DNA from: Roridomyces roridus
Taxonomy: Eukaryota > Basidiomycota > Agaricomycetes > Agaricales > Mycenaceae
Length of the DNA stretch: 64,000 nt
Reading direction: 5' to 3'
NCBI GenBank assembly: GCA_029378245.1
Contig: JARKIF010000079.1
Span: 88,992 to 152,991, forward strand
Shown piece by piece: positions 1 through 11,820 of the stretch. Within the stretch, counting starts at the first letter, position 1. Every line of letters starts with the position of its first letter. The translations under genes were made by a program, and so were the position numbers. Under the pieces are notes generated by a model. It was not told where the DNA came from. It searched no databases and saw nothing but the letters and a program-made list of their open reading frames with translations.

Positions 1-6
1 TCATCA

Positions 7-1237
7 TTAGTCCTCGACCTCAAATCCAGCCTGTGCATCAAATTCTTCCAAGCTACATTCCTCCCACTTGTGACCGACTTTCACGCAGGATATTTCACCT
101 AGCGAGTGAAATGGTGAGCAATATTATGGTTGGTGCATGGATAGTCCTCTTACAAAAGCGGCAGCCTCTCAAAGTCGAAGAACTATTTGCCCAGGTTTTT
201 AAAACCTCGGGCTCTTCGTCTTCACCAACGTCATACACCCAACGACTGTCTTTACCGCAATAATCGAACATCAGATATGTGAGACGCTCGAATCGCGGCA
301 GGCATGCAGTAATGTCGTCCACCATTGCCTGTATGATTATAAGAACGAGTAGAATCGAAAGTTGGGGCCTTACCCTGGTAATATAATTATCATAAGAGTG
401 CAGTTTTAATTTCTGCAAGTGCGACGCATGGTTGGATAAGTGGGTAATAGCGTCCGAGATCTCCGTTGCGTTAAGACATGTGATGGAAAGACTCGCGAGG
501 TTGGGGCTGGTCTGCGCATTGAGGTTCTCAATAATACCCGAGAGCCAGGCGCCTTCAACACATTGAAGACTGTGCTTCGAGAACGCAGAAAATAGCCGCG
601 CGCTTCCATGGTAACACCGCAGCTTGGGAAGCAGAGCACCCTTCGGCACGGTGTCTTGTCCCTGGATAAGCCACAGACAAAGATGTGTTATGGTCGGGTG
701 GCGATTCATAAATTCCTCGATATGGAATTTCCAGAGGCAAGCGTCGGATTTCAAGGTCAATGACGAAAGGTCGGGAAAGGTGAGGCGAGCGAGGCATGAG
801 ACAACGCCTAATGGGCGGTAGTCGCTGATAACCAAGTGCTCCAGACGTCGCATGAGGAGCAAGGATTCGATCAAGAAATCTTCAGCCGGGAGGTTGCGAT
901 GTGAATATCTTGGGAGTGGGCTATGAGTTTCGCGAGTCTGAAGTGGAGCTCAAACGCACCCGCTTGAAAAGGACAGAGATCGCACTGAGTCTGCTCGTTC
1001 GGGACTCTGCAGGATCGCGCTGCAGAATGCTTTAAGAACCTTCCAGCTGCGTGTGTCCGTCTGTAAGACCACCGTTTGGCTGAGACTGGGCAATGCCAGA
1101 GCATGGAAAAGCTTGGAGACGCGGCAAAGGGTCACCAGGTCTGCTCTGGGCACGTTTTGGATTATTTCGGTGAGGACTTCGTTGGGAAACCACCGAGTTA
1201 TGCGCATATAAACCTTTTGCGCGCTTCGGGTCCGCAT
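7..1237 (-). CDS. F-box/LRR-like protein, copy 1
   Basis: Four-exon gene from the ATG at 1237 to the TAA at 7-9. The N-terminus carries an F-box-like helix set (RWFPNEVLTEIIQNVPRADL, then TLCRVSKLFHALALPSL). The C-terminal two thirds has leucine-rich segments such as HLCLWL and LQKLKLHS, as in fungal F-box proteins that present substrates to SCF ubiquitin ligases. Exon 1 ends at 960 and exon 2 starts at 920. A 45-nt intron (GTAAGG...CAG) follows the NYIT region. A last intron (GTAAGAGG...GCTAG) restores a tail reading VKVGHKWEECSLEEF that is shared with copies 2-4. The three introns are supported by conservation of their positions in the paralogues. Substrate unknown. It lies head to head with a decayed F-box-like relic near 1.6 kb. 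Confidence 0.75.
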
Positions 1238-1575
1238 GCTAGTCGAGCGAAGGTGGTGGTTGCGGAGAAGAGGCGAATGATGGCCATCAAACGACTCCGA
1301 GGTCTCCTCTTGCCATGTCGGCGGCGGGACTCGGCGCTCTTTCCCTCCTCACTCTCGCCGAAAGTTTCCGCGAAGGCTTCGAGATGGAACGACCCAACGT
1401 ATCCGATTGAAATCTCCTCTCCTCTCCGTCACCAGACTTGACCATGAACAAGATTCAAGCGAGGGTACGGCGACCACGCATGCTAGTTTGACCCGATCTG
1501 ACTGTATCCCAGTTCAAACGATTCCTTCGGCGCTTCTCGCGGGTACTCCCTGCACCTGTCCCTGCAACACTGTGT

Positions 1576-2404
1576 ACATGAAACGATCACAGGCGACCCG
1601 AGGCTGCCACCGGAGCTTGAGCGCGAGATCTTCGAGCTTGTTGGTGGCTACCGACTTTCCATCGGACGATTGGTCTCATATGTCGGGGACACGACACTAG
1701 TCTTGCCGCAAGTTTGTAGGAGAGTGCAAAGCTGGTGAGTAACCGCCTCCCTCGCTCCATGCCTGTCGTGTAACAGGAGCCATGCAGGATCGAGCCCTTC
1801 ATCGAGCGCGCCGCAATTCTTCAGAACTACAATAGCGGGGACCCCATCTCGTCGTTCCTTGCCGCGGTCGATGCCCGGCCAGCCACCTTCTTCGCTGCCC
1901 ATGTCAAGCATCTCTACCTCGATCGCCTTGCACCCCTCTACGCCGTGCAGCGAATCCTCTGCACTGGCGTCGTGAGCTTCGGGTGCCACCATTCATACAC
2001 CGCCCTTGCTCCCATCTTGTCCTCACTCCCTCTGAGAGCTATCCTTCCCTGTCAATCGACCCTTGCACATTGGTCCTCCACTCTTACTCACCTCGGCCTC
2101 TCCTCCTCCCTCCCCCCACCTGGCTGTCGACTACTCTGCCCTCCCCGACCCCGAGGTGCCTGGCATGGGCTCAGCACTCACCGCCTTTCTCGCGGCTGCA
2201 CCCCACGCGGACTGTCTCGTCCTCCTCACGGGCGCCAAGACCGAGTACCGCTGGGCACTGCAGCGGCTTCGGGACGATGGCTTTGTCGATAAGCGCGTTT
2301 ATGTCCATCTGGGCCCGGTGGGAGATGGCCGTGGCATGCGTGGAGTTGGAGGTTGCCGGATTGTTTTGAAGTGGCGGAGAGGGAGTTCTCAGCGCCGGCG
2401 TTAG
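1576..2404 (+). pseudogene. Decayed F-box-like gene, relic 1
   Basis: The frame begins with DPRLPPELEREIFEL, the N-terminal signature of a common Agaricomycete F-box-like family. It continues through CRRVQSW, an intron (GTGAGTAACC...CATGCAG) and IEPFIERAAIL, and then shows leucine-rich text (WSSTLTHLGLSSSLP). The later part (LAVDYSALPDPE, ALQRLRDDGFVDKRVYVHLGP) is in another frame, so at least one indel or deletion separates them near 2110. No clear start codon with a good context was found. Homologous to relics at 6.06 and 8.75 kb. Confidence 0.55.
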
Positions 2405-3071
2405 AGGAGGGCAGGGAGTGCTGTTCAAGTGGCGGGTGTCTCGCAGAACCCTTGCGCGCGGGGGGATGAAGGTTGCGTGCCAAATGGTCGTTCGCCCGCC
2501 GGGATCGCGACAGTAAATATCATCTCACTCCACTTCCGTCCACAACGTGATAAAATGCATCCATGTTAAATCTTCTCTGTCATGTCTCAATACTTCGGGC
2601 TCTCATCCGCATTGACTCCAACTCGGACTACTTCCCCGCTGGCGCCGCGATCTCTTCCGAATTGAAAAATCGCAGACTCGGTTAACGCTTCCGTGCTTTC
2701 ATTGCTGACCAAAGAGTCTCTTCTCCTGCTGTCAAGGATTTCCCCGACGACAACGTCCTCGCCTTGAACCCACCGCTACCTGTTATGCTGCTCTTCAAGG
2801 GTCAGTGCGCGACATGGGATGCTATGTCACTGGCAGAAGACCACAGAACATTCCGCACCTCTCCTACAAATCCCAGGCTACATCAGCGCGGGTGAAGCCT
2901 AATGTTGACGCATACGAAAACAATGCCTTCAACCACAGGCCACAGAAACCTAAAAATCTGTGGTTCAAGTTGTCCCAAGTAAAGCTTTCATGAGTAAACC
3001 TTTGTCCGATCCGAGAAATCCAGCCTGTATATCAAAATATTCCTCGCATTTGTCGTCAACTTTCGTTGAAG

Positions 3072-4319
3072 TCATACTCCTATCACATAGCCCTCGGGCT
3101 CAAAACCAGACTCTGCATCAATTTCTTCCGGGCTACATTTCTCCCACTTTTGACCGACTTTCATGCAAGCCATTGCACCTGGTAAGCGACATGATGAGCA
3201 ATATTAGGGATAGTACATGGATACTTGGCCTTACCAAAGGAACAGCCTTTCAAAGTCGAGGAACTATTTGTCCAGCTTTCTAAAGCCACTCGGTCGTCAG
3301 CAACGCCAGTCGGCAAACGTCCGTCTTCGTCGACCCAATAATCGAACACCAGATATGCGAGACGATTAAATCGCGGCAGACACGCGGTAATGTCATTTAC
3401 CATTAACTGTACAATGATAATGAGCCAACTGGAGGGAGCAGAATCGAAAGCGGTGGGGCCTTACTTCGGTAATGTAACAATCCCAGCAGTGCAGTTTCAA
3501 ATTTTGCAAGTGCGACGCGTGGTTTGATAAATGGATAATGGCTTCGGATATTTCCCACGCACTCATGCAATGGATAGAAAGCCTCGCCAGACTGGGGGTG
3601 GTCTGCGGGCTGAGTTCCTGGATAAGACTTGGGGTCTCTGGGCCCCAACCGGTTTGAACAAATGCAAGATTGGGCTTCGAGAACCCAAAAAACAGCCGCG
3701 CCGATCCACGGTAACACTGCAGCTTGGGTAGCAGAGCACCCTCCGGTGCGGCGAGACCTTGTCCCCGGGCGAGCCACAGACCAAGGTGGGTTATGGTCGG
3801 GTGGCGACTCAAAAACATCTCGATGTGGGATTTCCAGGCGCTAGCCATGGATGTGAAGGTGCATGACGAAAGATTGGGAAAGTCGAGGCCAGTGACGCCT
3901 GGTAGGAAGACCACGTGCATTGTGAGGTCTTGGATTTCCAAGTGCTCCAGTCGCCGCATGATTCGCAATGATTCGGTCAACAGCTCTTGGGCATTAAAGC
4001 GAATGGTAAAATCGTCGCTTGGGTGCAAGAGATCAGCATCGTGCCAGGTCTCAAGTGGAGCTCAAACGCACTGGATTTTGCAGGTCAGAGATCGGACTGC
4101 ATCTGCTCGTTCGGGATTCTCCATCATCGCGGTGCAAAATACCTTGAAAGCTTCCCGGCCGGTTGGGTCGGTGTCTAGGACTACTGTTCGGTTGAGAGCG
4201 GGCAATGCCAGGGCATAAAAGAGTTTGGAGACACGGCACAGGGTCGCCTGGTCCGATGTCGGTGCGTTTTGGATTATTTCGGCAAGGACCTCGTTGGAGA
4301 ACCATCGAGTTATAACCAT
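3072..4319 (-). CDS. F-box/LRR-like protein, copy 2
   Basis: Paralogue of copy 1 with the same four-exon layout. The F-box core reads ITRWFSNEVLAEIIQNAPTS and TLCRVSKLFYALALPALN. Leucine-rich middle exon around 3420-4028, then DITACLPRFNRLAYLVFDY. The last intron runs from GTAAGGCC to TTACCAG near 3185-3240 and joins to GAMACMKVGQKWEKCSPEEI, ending at the TGA at 3072. The ATG used by the paralogues is still present at 4349, but its second codon is TGA (4344-4346). Translation must therefore start at the next ATG (4319), losing about ten residues before the F-box. Role inferred only from the family: substrate recognition in an SCF-type ligase. Confidence 0.72.
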
Positions 4320-4551
4320 GCGAGCCTTGGTCGCGCTTCGAGTTCACATGCTAGTAGCAGTCGAGTGAAGGTGGTGGTTGCGGACAGGAGGCGAATGATG
4401 GCCATCAACCGCCTCTCCTCTTGCCATGTTTGGACGACAACACGCCGTGTTTCATTGAAATTCGAGTGAAATCCGATCCCCTGGTTGAGTCTCTCCTTCG
4501 GAAGTGTCTCCCTTTTTTGTGCACGCAGAACACGAATTTCAACACGATATT

Positions 4552-5831
4552 TCACGGATCTCTTCGGCTTGCCCGACGTTCGTCAAACCCAGCCTCTGCA
4601 TCCAATTCCTCCGGGCTACATTCCTCCCACTTTTGACCGACTTTCACACAAGCTATTTCACCTAGTGAGTGCATGATGAGCAACATTACGGTTGATGAAC
4701 AGCGAGCAGTCTCACAAAAGCGGCAGCCTCTCAAAGTCGAAGAGCTATTTGCCCAGGTTTTTAAAATCTCGGGCTCTTCGTCTTCCCCAACGTCATACAC
4801 CAAACGATCGCCTTTGTGGGCATAATCGAAAAGCAGATATTTGAGTCGCTCGAATCTCGGCAGGCACGCGGTAATGTCGTTTACCATTGCCTGTAGAACC
4901 ATAAGAACGAGCAGAATGGAAAGTCCTTGGGCCTTACCCTGGTAATATAACGAGCATAAGAGTGCAGTTTTAATTTTTGCAAGTGCGACGTATGGTTGGA
5001 TAAATGGATAATAGCATCGGAGGCTTGTGTTGCGTTGATACACACAATGGAAAGACTCGCGAGGTTGGGGCTGGCCTGCACACCGAGTTTCTCGATAACA
5101 ATTGAGGCACAAGTCACTGGGACATCGGCGTTTTCCGCCCAAGCGGTTCGAACACATTGAAGCCTGTGCTTCGAGAACGCAGAAAGTAGCCGCGCCGTTC
5201 CATGGTAATACTGCAGCTTGGGTAGCAGAGCACCCTCCGGCACCGGGTCTTCTCCACCGATGAGCCAAAGACGAAGATGCGTTATGGTTGGGTGGCGACT
5301 CAAGAAATCCTCGACATGGGTTTTCCATCCGCTCGCGGGGTATGTTAAGGAGAATGACAAAAGGTTGGGAAAGGTGAGGCGAGCGAGGCAGGAGACCACG
5401 CCTAATGGGCGGAAGTCTTGGATAACCAAGTGCTCCAGACGTCGCATCAGGCGCAAGGATTCGATCAAGGAATCTTCAGCTGGGAGGCTCCTATATAGAT
5501 ATCTTGAGACCGGGCTATTAGTTTCGCGAGTCTGAAGTGGAGCTCAAACGTACCCGCTTGTGAAGGACAGAGATCGCAGTGAGTCTGCTCGCTCGGGACT
5601 CTGCATGATCGCGCGGCAGAATGCTTCAAGAACCTCCCGTCTGCGCATGCTTGTCTCTAAGACCACTGTTTGGTTGAGACTGGGCAATGCCAGAGCATGG
5701 AAAAGCTTGGAGACGCGACAAAGGGTCACCAGGTCTGCTCTGGGCGCGTTTTGGATGATTTCGGTGAGGACTTCGTTGGGAAGCCACCGAGTTATGCGCA
5801 TATAAGCCTTTTGCGCGCTTCGAGTCCGCAT
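4552..5831 (-). CDS. F-box/LRR-like protein, copy 3
   Basis: Closest relative of copy 1. The start ATG at 5831 gives MRTRSAQKAYMRITRWLP, matching copy 1 almost residue for residue. The F-box is followed by VSKLFHALALPSLNQTVVLE. The second exon runs about 4938-5515 and holds leucine-rich repeats (THLRLWLIGG, LQKLKLHSYARYITR). The last intron (GTGAGACT...CACTAG) joins RFC to EIACVKVGQKWEECSPEEL, and the TGA is at 4552. The frame is open upstream to 6080, but only the region from 5831 is shared with paralogues. Tandem with copy 2 in the same orientation, about 230 bp apart. Confidence 0.75.
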
Positions 5832-6059
5832 ATTCGAGCCAAGGTGGTGGTTGTGGACAAGAGGCGAATGATGACCATCAAACAACTCCGAGGTCTCCTC
5901 TTGCCATGTCGGTGCTCTTTTCTTCCTCACTCTGGCCGAAAGTTTCCGCGAAACCTTCGAGAATCGAGATGGACCGATCCAACGTAACCCATTGAAATCT
6001 CCTCTCCTCTCCGTCACCACACTTGACCAGTGAACGACGGTTTTCGCGGGCACCCTCAC

Positions 6060-6840
6060 CGCCCCAACCTCGTGAAACAATCACCGTCGACCCGAGGCTG
6101 CTACCGGAGCTTGAGCGCGAAATCTTGGAGCTGGGAGCACCAGCCTGTCGGGGACATGACGCTGGTCTTGCCGCAGGTGTGGAGGAGAGTGGAGAGTTGG
6201 TGAGTAGCCTCCGTTCCCGTTGACCGAGTGACGTTATCCAGGAGCCACACAGGATCGACCCCTTCATCTACGAGCGCGTGGCGATTCCTGAGAACTACAA
6301 AGACAGGGACCCCATCTCGTCGTTCCTCGCTACCGTCGATGTCCGGCCAGCCACCTTCTTCGGTGCCCACGTCAAGCATATCCATATCGACCGCCTTGCA
6401 CCCCTCCACGCAGTCCAGCGCATCCTCGCCGTCTGCACCAGCGTGGTGAGCTTCGGGTGCCACCAGCCATACACAGTCCTCGCGCCCCTCTTGTCCTCGC
6501 TGCCGCTTACACGGCTCCTCGTCTCAGAGCTATCCTTCCCCAATCCCTCGCCCCTTCCGGACTGGTCCTCCACTCTCACCCACCTCGGCCTCTCCTCCTC
6601 CCTCCCTGCCTCAGCCTCTACCACCCTCGCTCACCTCTCATCACTCACCCACCTCGCCGTCGACTACTCGTGCACTGTCTCATCCTCCTCACGGGCGCAA
6701 AGCGGCTTCGTGATGATGCCTTCGTCGATAAGCGCGTGTATGTGCATCTGGGCCCGGCGGGAGATGCCCCGTGGCCTGCGTGGAGGTGGCGGCTGCCGGA
6801 TTGTGTCGAGATGGCGGAGAAGCAGCGGCGTTAGACAGGC
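6060..6840 (+). pseudogene. Decayed F-box-like gene, relic 2
   Basis: Homologous to relic 1: TVDPRLLPELEREILEL, then RNPVAIPENYKDRDPISSFL-type text after an intron region, then DWSSTLTHLGLSSSLP and LTHLAVDYS. Compared with relic 1 the segment after the F-box signature is shortened by a deletion, and the end (LRDDAFVDKRVYVHLGP) lies in a different frame. It is divergent from F-box copy 3, as relic 1 is from copy 1, so the pair was duplicated together. Confidence 0.5.
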
Positions 6841-7219
6841 GCGGTGGTGCTCCAGCTGCGGAGAAGGCTTTTCTTGCCGAGTGGAATAATGCGATGATCG
6901 TTCGCCCGATGGGCCCGCGACAGTCCCGAATTTGCTTAGACTCTTCGTCGAATCGTCTCAAGCCAATGCATCGATTGATACACATCACCCTTGGCCTCCG
7001 ACCCAAGTACTCACTCGGTGAAATCCAAAGCGCCTCTCATTGTTCTCTGTCGTGCGCAAAAGGCTCGCGGCTCCTTGCGCGTGCTCACTCGATCGCTTAC
7101 ATAGTCTTTTTCAAACTTCTGGGGGCAATTGTCAAGAATCCGGATCCGTATGGTAGGTTCACGCATGAATCCAGTGAAGACTGAAATGGGGCCATAAACA
7201 CAGGCCGAACTTCAAAATG

Positions 7220-8456
7220 TCATTCGTCGTCCGAATAATGGAACACCACAAATCCAGCCTCTGAATGAATCGCCTTTCTGCTACATTCCTCCCACTCCCC
7301 ACCGACTTTCCTCTGAGCTATTTCACCTATTGGAACATGAATGAACTCGCCGCAATCAGGATAACCGTGTTTATTACCAACGTGGCAGCCCTTCAGAGTT
7401 GGAGCGGCGTTGGCCCAAATTTGCAAAGCCGCGCGGTCACTATCCAAGTCGACCAGTTCGGGAGAAACGCCTTCAGCGCCATACTCGAACACCAGATATG
7501 CGAGACGTTCGAATCGGGGCAGGTACTTGGTGACCTGGTCCACGATTTCCTGGATGAGTTCATGAGCGCTGGTTCAGGACAACAGCCGATGGTGAAGACA
7601 CAGTGTCCACTACCGCTACCTCGGCAGTGTATTTCGAAACTTTCCAAGCGCGGCATATGAGTCGACAACGTGATAAGAAGCTCGTGTATGTCGCTCGCGG
7701 ACATCGGATGGTCGGTGCAAATACTCCTCAGGTTGGTGCCCGCCTGTGTAGCGAGTCTCTCGATCAAACTCGGGAACTGTACACCCCATGAGGTTCGCAC
7801 GGCTACAAGACCCTGCGCCGAGAAGAGACGAAGTGACGCGAGTTCTCCGTCGTAATATCGTAGTTTGGGTAGCAAGCTACCTTCCGCGGTGTCCGCCCCA
7901 TTGGTGGATCCCCAGAGACGAAGATGGACTATGGTTGAAACTTGAGTGCCGACTCAAAAATCGCAGGAGATGGGGGTTCCAGCAGTCTGGCTTTGCCGGC
8001 GGGAGAATGCAGGACAAGTGGTTAGGAAAGGTGAGGTTAGCGAGGCGGGAGACGACTCGGAACGGGCGGTAATCGTCGATATGTAAATGCTCCAGTCGTC
8101 GCATGAGTTTCAGGGACTCGATGACAAAATCTGTGGGAGCATTGGGGAATCTTGAGAGCCAGCAAATCAGATTTCGTGGGCCTGAAAGGACAGCTCAAAC
8201 GTACCCATTTGGGAAGGTAAGAAATCGCACTGAGTCTGCCCGTTCGGGAATCCGTACCATTGCGTTGTGGAAGGCCTCGATATGATCATGGCGGTATCCT
8301 ACGCTTAGAACAACCGTCCTGTTCAGAATGGGGGAGACGCGGCAGAGCGTTGCCTGGTCAGATTTGGGCGCGTTTTGGATGATTGCTGTGAGGACCTCGT
8401 TTGAGAACCATTGGGTTATACACATGTCAGCCTCTTGCGGGCTTCGAGTCTGCATG
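7220..8456 (-). pseudogene. F-box/LRR-like protein, copy 4, frameshifted
   Basis: The most divergent F-box paralogue. It starts at the ATG at 8456 (MQTRSPQEADMCITQWFSNE). Two lesions are visible against copies 1-3. First, about eight residues of the KLFHALALP helix are missing in frame, leaving CRVSPILNRTVVL. Second, an extra 7 bp near 7935 (between the RHS and TIVHLRLW codons) puts the second exon out of frame. Downstream, SLLPKLRYYDGEL, an intron, EIVDQVTKYLPRFERLAYLVFEY and a last exon (EIAQRKVGGEWEECS) are still readable, with the TGA at 7220. Called a pseudogene because of the 7-bp insertion; a shortened product could still be made. Confidence 0.6.
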
Positions 8457-8739
8457 GCGCAGAGAAAGAGTAGATGGAGGTTACAAGATGGTGGTCCCGG
8501 ACAAGAGTAAATGATGGCCATCATCAGACACACAGTCTCTCTCTTTCTGCGATGTCGGTCCTCGGCTCTCTGGGCAGTCTTTTCTTCTCGAGCTCGCTGG
8601 GAACGTTTACGAATCCATTCGGGAGCTTGGGCCCTTGAACGCGGGTGAGACTGTGGACGACGGTGTACATCAGGATTCAGGAATCGGACGTGTCCTGACT
8701 CGACGGCGTTCCGCGCAGCCCCACCATTTCTTTCAAATA

Positions 8740-9075
8740 GTACTAGGAAGTGCGGCAGCGCATCCTACAGAATATTCAAGGGCGACCTAATTCTACCACC
8801 AGAGCTCGGCGAGCGCGACATCTTCGAGCTTGCGGTGTGACGTGTCCATTGACACCGCCGACTTCACAGTCGCACCAGCGTGTTGGAGATACGGTGCTGC
8901 TTCTCCCGCCACTATGTCGGAGAGCGCAGAGCTAGCGAGTCTCGTTTCCGTCGCCCCACGTCTATCGTATGACGGGCCGCCTCACAGGCCCGAGCCCTTC
9001 ATCTGCGAAAATCCAAGACTGCGAGCGCGTCGCGCTGCTGCAGAACTACTCATTTTCTTCCATATCATCTCGTAG
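8740..9075 (+). pseudogene. Decayed F-box-like gene, relic 3
   Basis: Short remnant of the family of relics 1 and 2. Text such as LPPELGERDIFEL is recoverable near 8795-8830 across frames, followed by remains of the CRR and ERVALLQNY segments near 8915-9050. Too broken to give a product. It sits head to head with F-box copy 4, repeating the arrangement seen twice to its left. Confidence 0.35.
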
Positions 9076-9242
9076 GCTGGTTTGCAGGCAAAGTGATCAT
9101 GACGTGGGAGGAAGGATGATGGGAGGTGGGATGAATACCCTAGGGCGCAGTTCAAGATCGAGGCTGGTTTTTCAGATTCTGTATTTCATGAACAATAGAG
9201 ACAACGCATACTATACAGCAATGAAGCGAACCCTCATAAAGC

Positions 9243-10569
9243 CTACCCACTCTTCGGCGGATACTTGATGCCGCTCGATGGGCAGGTCGAGCTCTCGGGG
9301 GCGTCTGATCCATGTCAACAACCTCAAGTCGAACAGGAGCAAGGAAAACGCACTAATCATGACAAAATCCCCGTCGATAATGCTCCCGGAGAGATGGAAA
9401 TAGTAAAAGATACCATTCAGTGTGCTTCCGTCGCAATCAAAGGTCGGGGCGAACTGGACGGATCCATGAGTGAGGTGCAAGGCAACTTCAATGCGTGCTT
9501 ACCCCGGACTCGGCTTTGATAGCTGCGACGAGGCTGGACAGGGTGTGTGTCGCGCTGGTCGAGGGCGAGATGCCTTGATTTTCGAGCCAGGTGAAGGTGG
9601 GGAGAGTCTATCCGTGGCGTTGGAACTTGGATGGATGGAGAAGAAGATACACGGACCTGGAACAAGCCGACGACGGTCTCGAAGAACGCGACAGCTTCGG
9701 CGGCTCTGGGACTGCCTGCGGGGAGGCAGGATACTTGCAAGGTGCTGGTAATATCCGATCAATCTGCAATTTTTGAGTAGTGGATAGCACCGGTACCTGT
9801 AGCAAGTCCCGTGCGTGGCCCATTCGTGCTCCCACAACTCTTCGTCCGTGCCATCAGAGGGAAGGTTCTTCCAGAACTACATAACCAGACAAGGTTGGAA
9901 TCAATTTTCTGAACTTGGAGTATGTAGGCGATGTTCACCTCGTTCAGGAAAGTAAGCGTCGAACTGGCATTTTGCTGCGTCAACAACTGGACAAGTCTGG
10001 TTAGACTTTCGTTCAAAGCTATATCTGCATGAAATAGACGTACTGTGCCGATACCGGTATAGTCTCTGGAGGGATCGCAATCTTCGCTGAACGAACCGTC
10101 GCAGCTATATCGCCGGTTAGCAGATTCATAGGATTCAGGGAGGGCTTACTTGTCGGGCCACAGTCCTGTTGAACGCTACGTGAGACAAATGTGGATGAAA
10201 CAGACCAGCAGTAACCTACCGTGGATAGTCCAGCTATTGGTAGGCCCAGTAGTCGGGTTGGTGTCCCAGAACTAGTGTAATCGTGAAAGGAGCACTGCGG
10301 TGAATGGGCTGAGGAAGCGTACCTGAGTCTGTAGGACAAGACCCTAAGTAACAAGTGAGTCGTCTTGCGTATGGTGAAGCATGAATTGTACATACCCCAG
10401 GAGCCTCAAAACAGCACGTTCCTTTCGCCGAGGAGCTGCAGGAGAGGGGTCCGTTAGCGGGGCAGCCCGAGGATATGGTCGTCGCGCGGCGCAGGAGAGG
10501 TTGGATGAGAGACGCCGCGGACAGCTGGCTCAAGGTGAGCACGGATAGAGTGAGAGCGAGCATATGCAT
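9243..10569 (-). CDS. Secreted ribonuclease T2
   Basis: Intron-rich gene with a signal peptide (MHMLALTLSVLTLSQLSAAS) from the ATG at 10569. The mature part begins with cysteines typical of the family (SGCPANGPLSC, KGTCCFEAPG). Both catalytic blocks are present: CAS I, with its histidine, reads WTIH|GLWPD across an intron near 10200. CAS II reads ELWEHEWATHGTC near 9815-9850, supplying the catalytic Glu and His. The C-terminal exons read FTWLENQGISPST, FAPTFDCDGSTLNGI and DAPESSTCPSSGIKYPPKSG, the usual fungal T2 ending, with the TAG at 9243-9245. About eight introns of 25-60 nt. RNase T2 enzymes cut single-stranded RNA through a 2',3'-cyclic phosphate and act outside the cell or in vacuoles. 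No inactivating change was seen, but exact splice sites are inferred. Confidence 0.85.
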
Positions 10570-11820
10570 CGTCAAGTGGTGAGAACCCCTTGGCCGAGGA
10601 GCTTTTACGGGTGCGAGAGCCTACTGTATTTTGGTAACACGATGACTATTTTTGAGCCCTCCATGTGCTCCGATGGCAGAAATATCTGGCACGGTCGTTC
10701 TCTTGGCTTCCTTGCACGCTTGGTGGGAAAGAGAGGGCAAGAAGTAGTAGAGCGACGCACGTTGATGGACTCGTGCTCAGTTCGAAGTAGAGTCCCCTCA
10801 CGAGGAGAGGAACACCAGGGGCAAAGTTTACGCACTGGATGGTTGCTGGATGACGGTGGGAGACTCGGAGAGAAGAAGATGTTTATCTGAGCGCATCAAT
10901 GACCAAATAATCTCTTGCTTCCCGCCGCCACAGCCTCACTGCACGTCTCGGCACCAACTCGCCATAACGAGCTATATGGAAGATTTTGGATTACTAGGGA
11001 GAGGGTGATGGCGCAAGATTGGGCTGTCCTAACGACCGCCGACTCAGAGTCTTCCGATTCCTCTCGACTGTTCTCGGTGCGAGACTAGTAGCGTCCGAGT
11101 CAAGTAGTGTGCTCAATCTCTTCAGGTCTCTTTCCCCTGTCCGTATTGGGATGGGGACGCCTGCCACCGACGCCCCGCGCACAGGTGGAAGATGCAGGAG
11201 CGAAGCTCGAGTTTCAAGGGCTTCGGGGCGTGCATGTACGGACGAGTACAACAACCCTCCGGATCTGTGAAACTCGTCCTATGTCCGAACTCTGATGCGA
11301 CCCACTTTAACAACAATGTATACCAGTCGAGCCTCGAGGGAAATTCCGAGGATGCACGGTCCGGTCGCTTGATGCGGCGTGACCGCATCTCGTCGGCGAA
11401 GAGTCGAGGTAACTACTAACGGCCAGCGCATGACTTGGGTTTGTGGAAAGTTCCGCGCTAGCGTGGCAGAGTGAACATTGCAACAGTCTACACTCGGGAA
11501 GATCTTTTCTCGCCTTGCATGCCTGGATTCAAACGTCAAGTCTGTAGCTAAAGACTTTCAAGGTGAGTGAGACTACATATAGCCAATTGCAAGCGTCGAC
11601 ACTCCTCATTTAGCGCATTGAGTCCATGTATATGACACACCTCCGTTCGCGCCGTCAGTAGCCAAGGTTCTAGATGTCCTATCCGCTTTTGAATTCTCCC
11701 CCTCCTGGGCGCCGCTCTGGTGGTGATGCAACGATCACCACGAGCTGCAGTATCAAAAATTACTTTTCGAACAGTCTATAACTGGCGGTTCGCACCCCAC
11801 TCGATGGGCCCCCCCAAAAC
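10570..11820. other. Intergenic, no gene seen
   Basis: Between the divergent RNase T2 (-) and the PPAY membrane gene (+). Only short, mutually overlapping open frames without recognisable motifs. Presumably promoter sequence for both neighbours. Confidence 0.5.
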
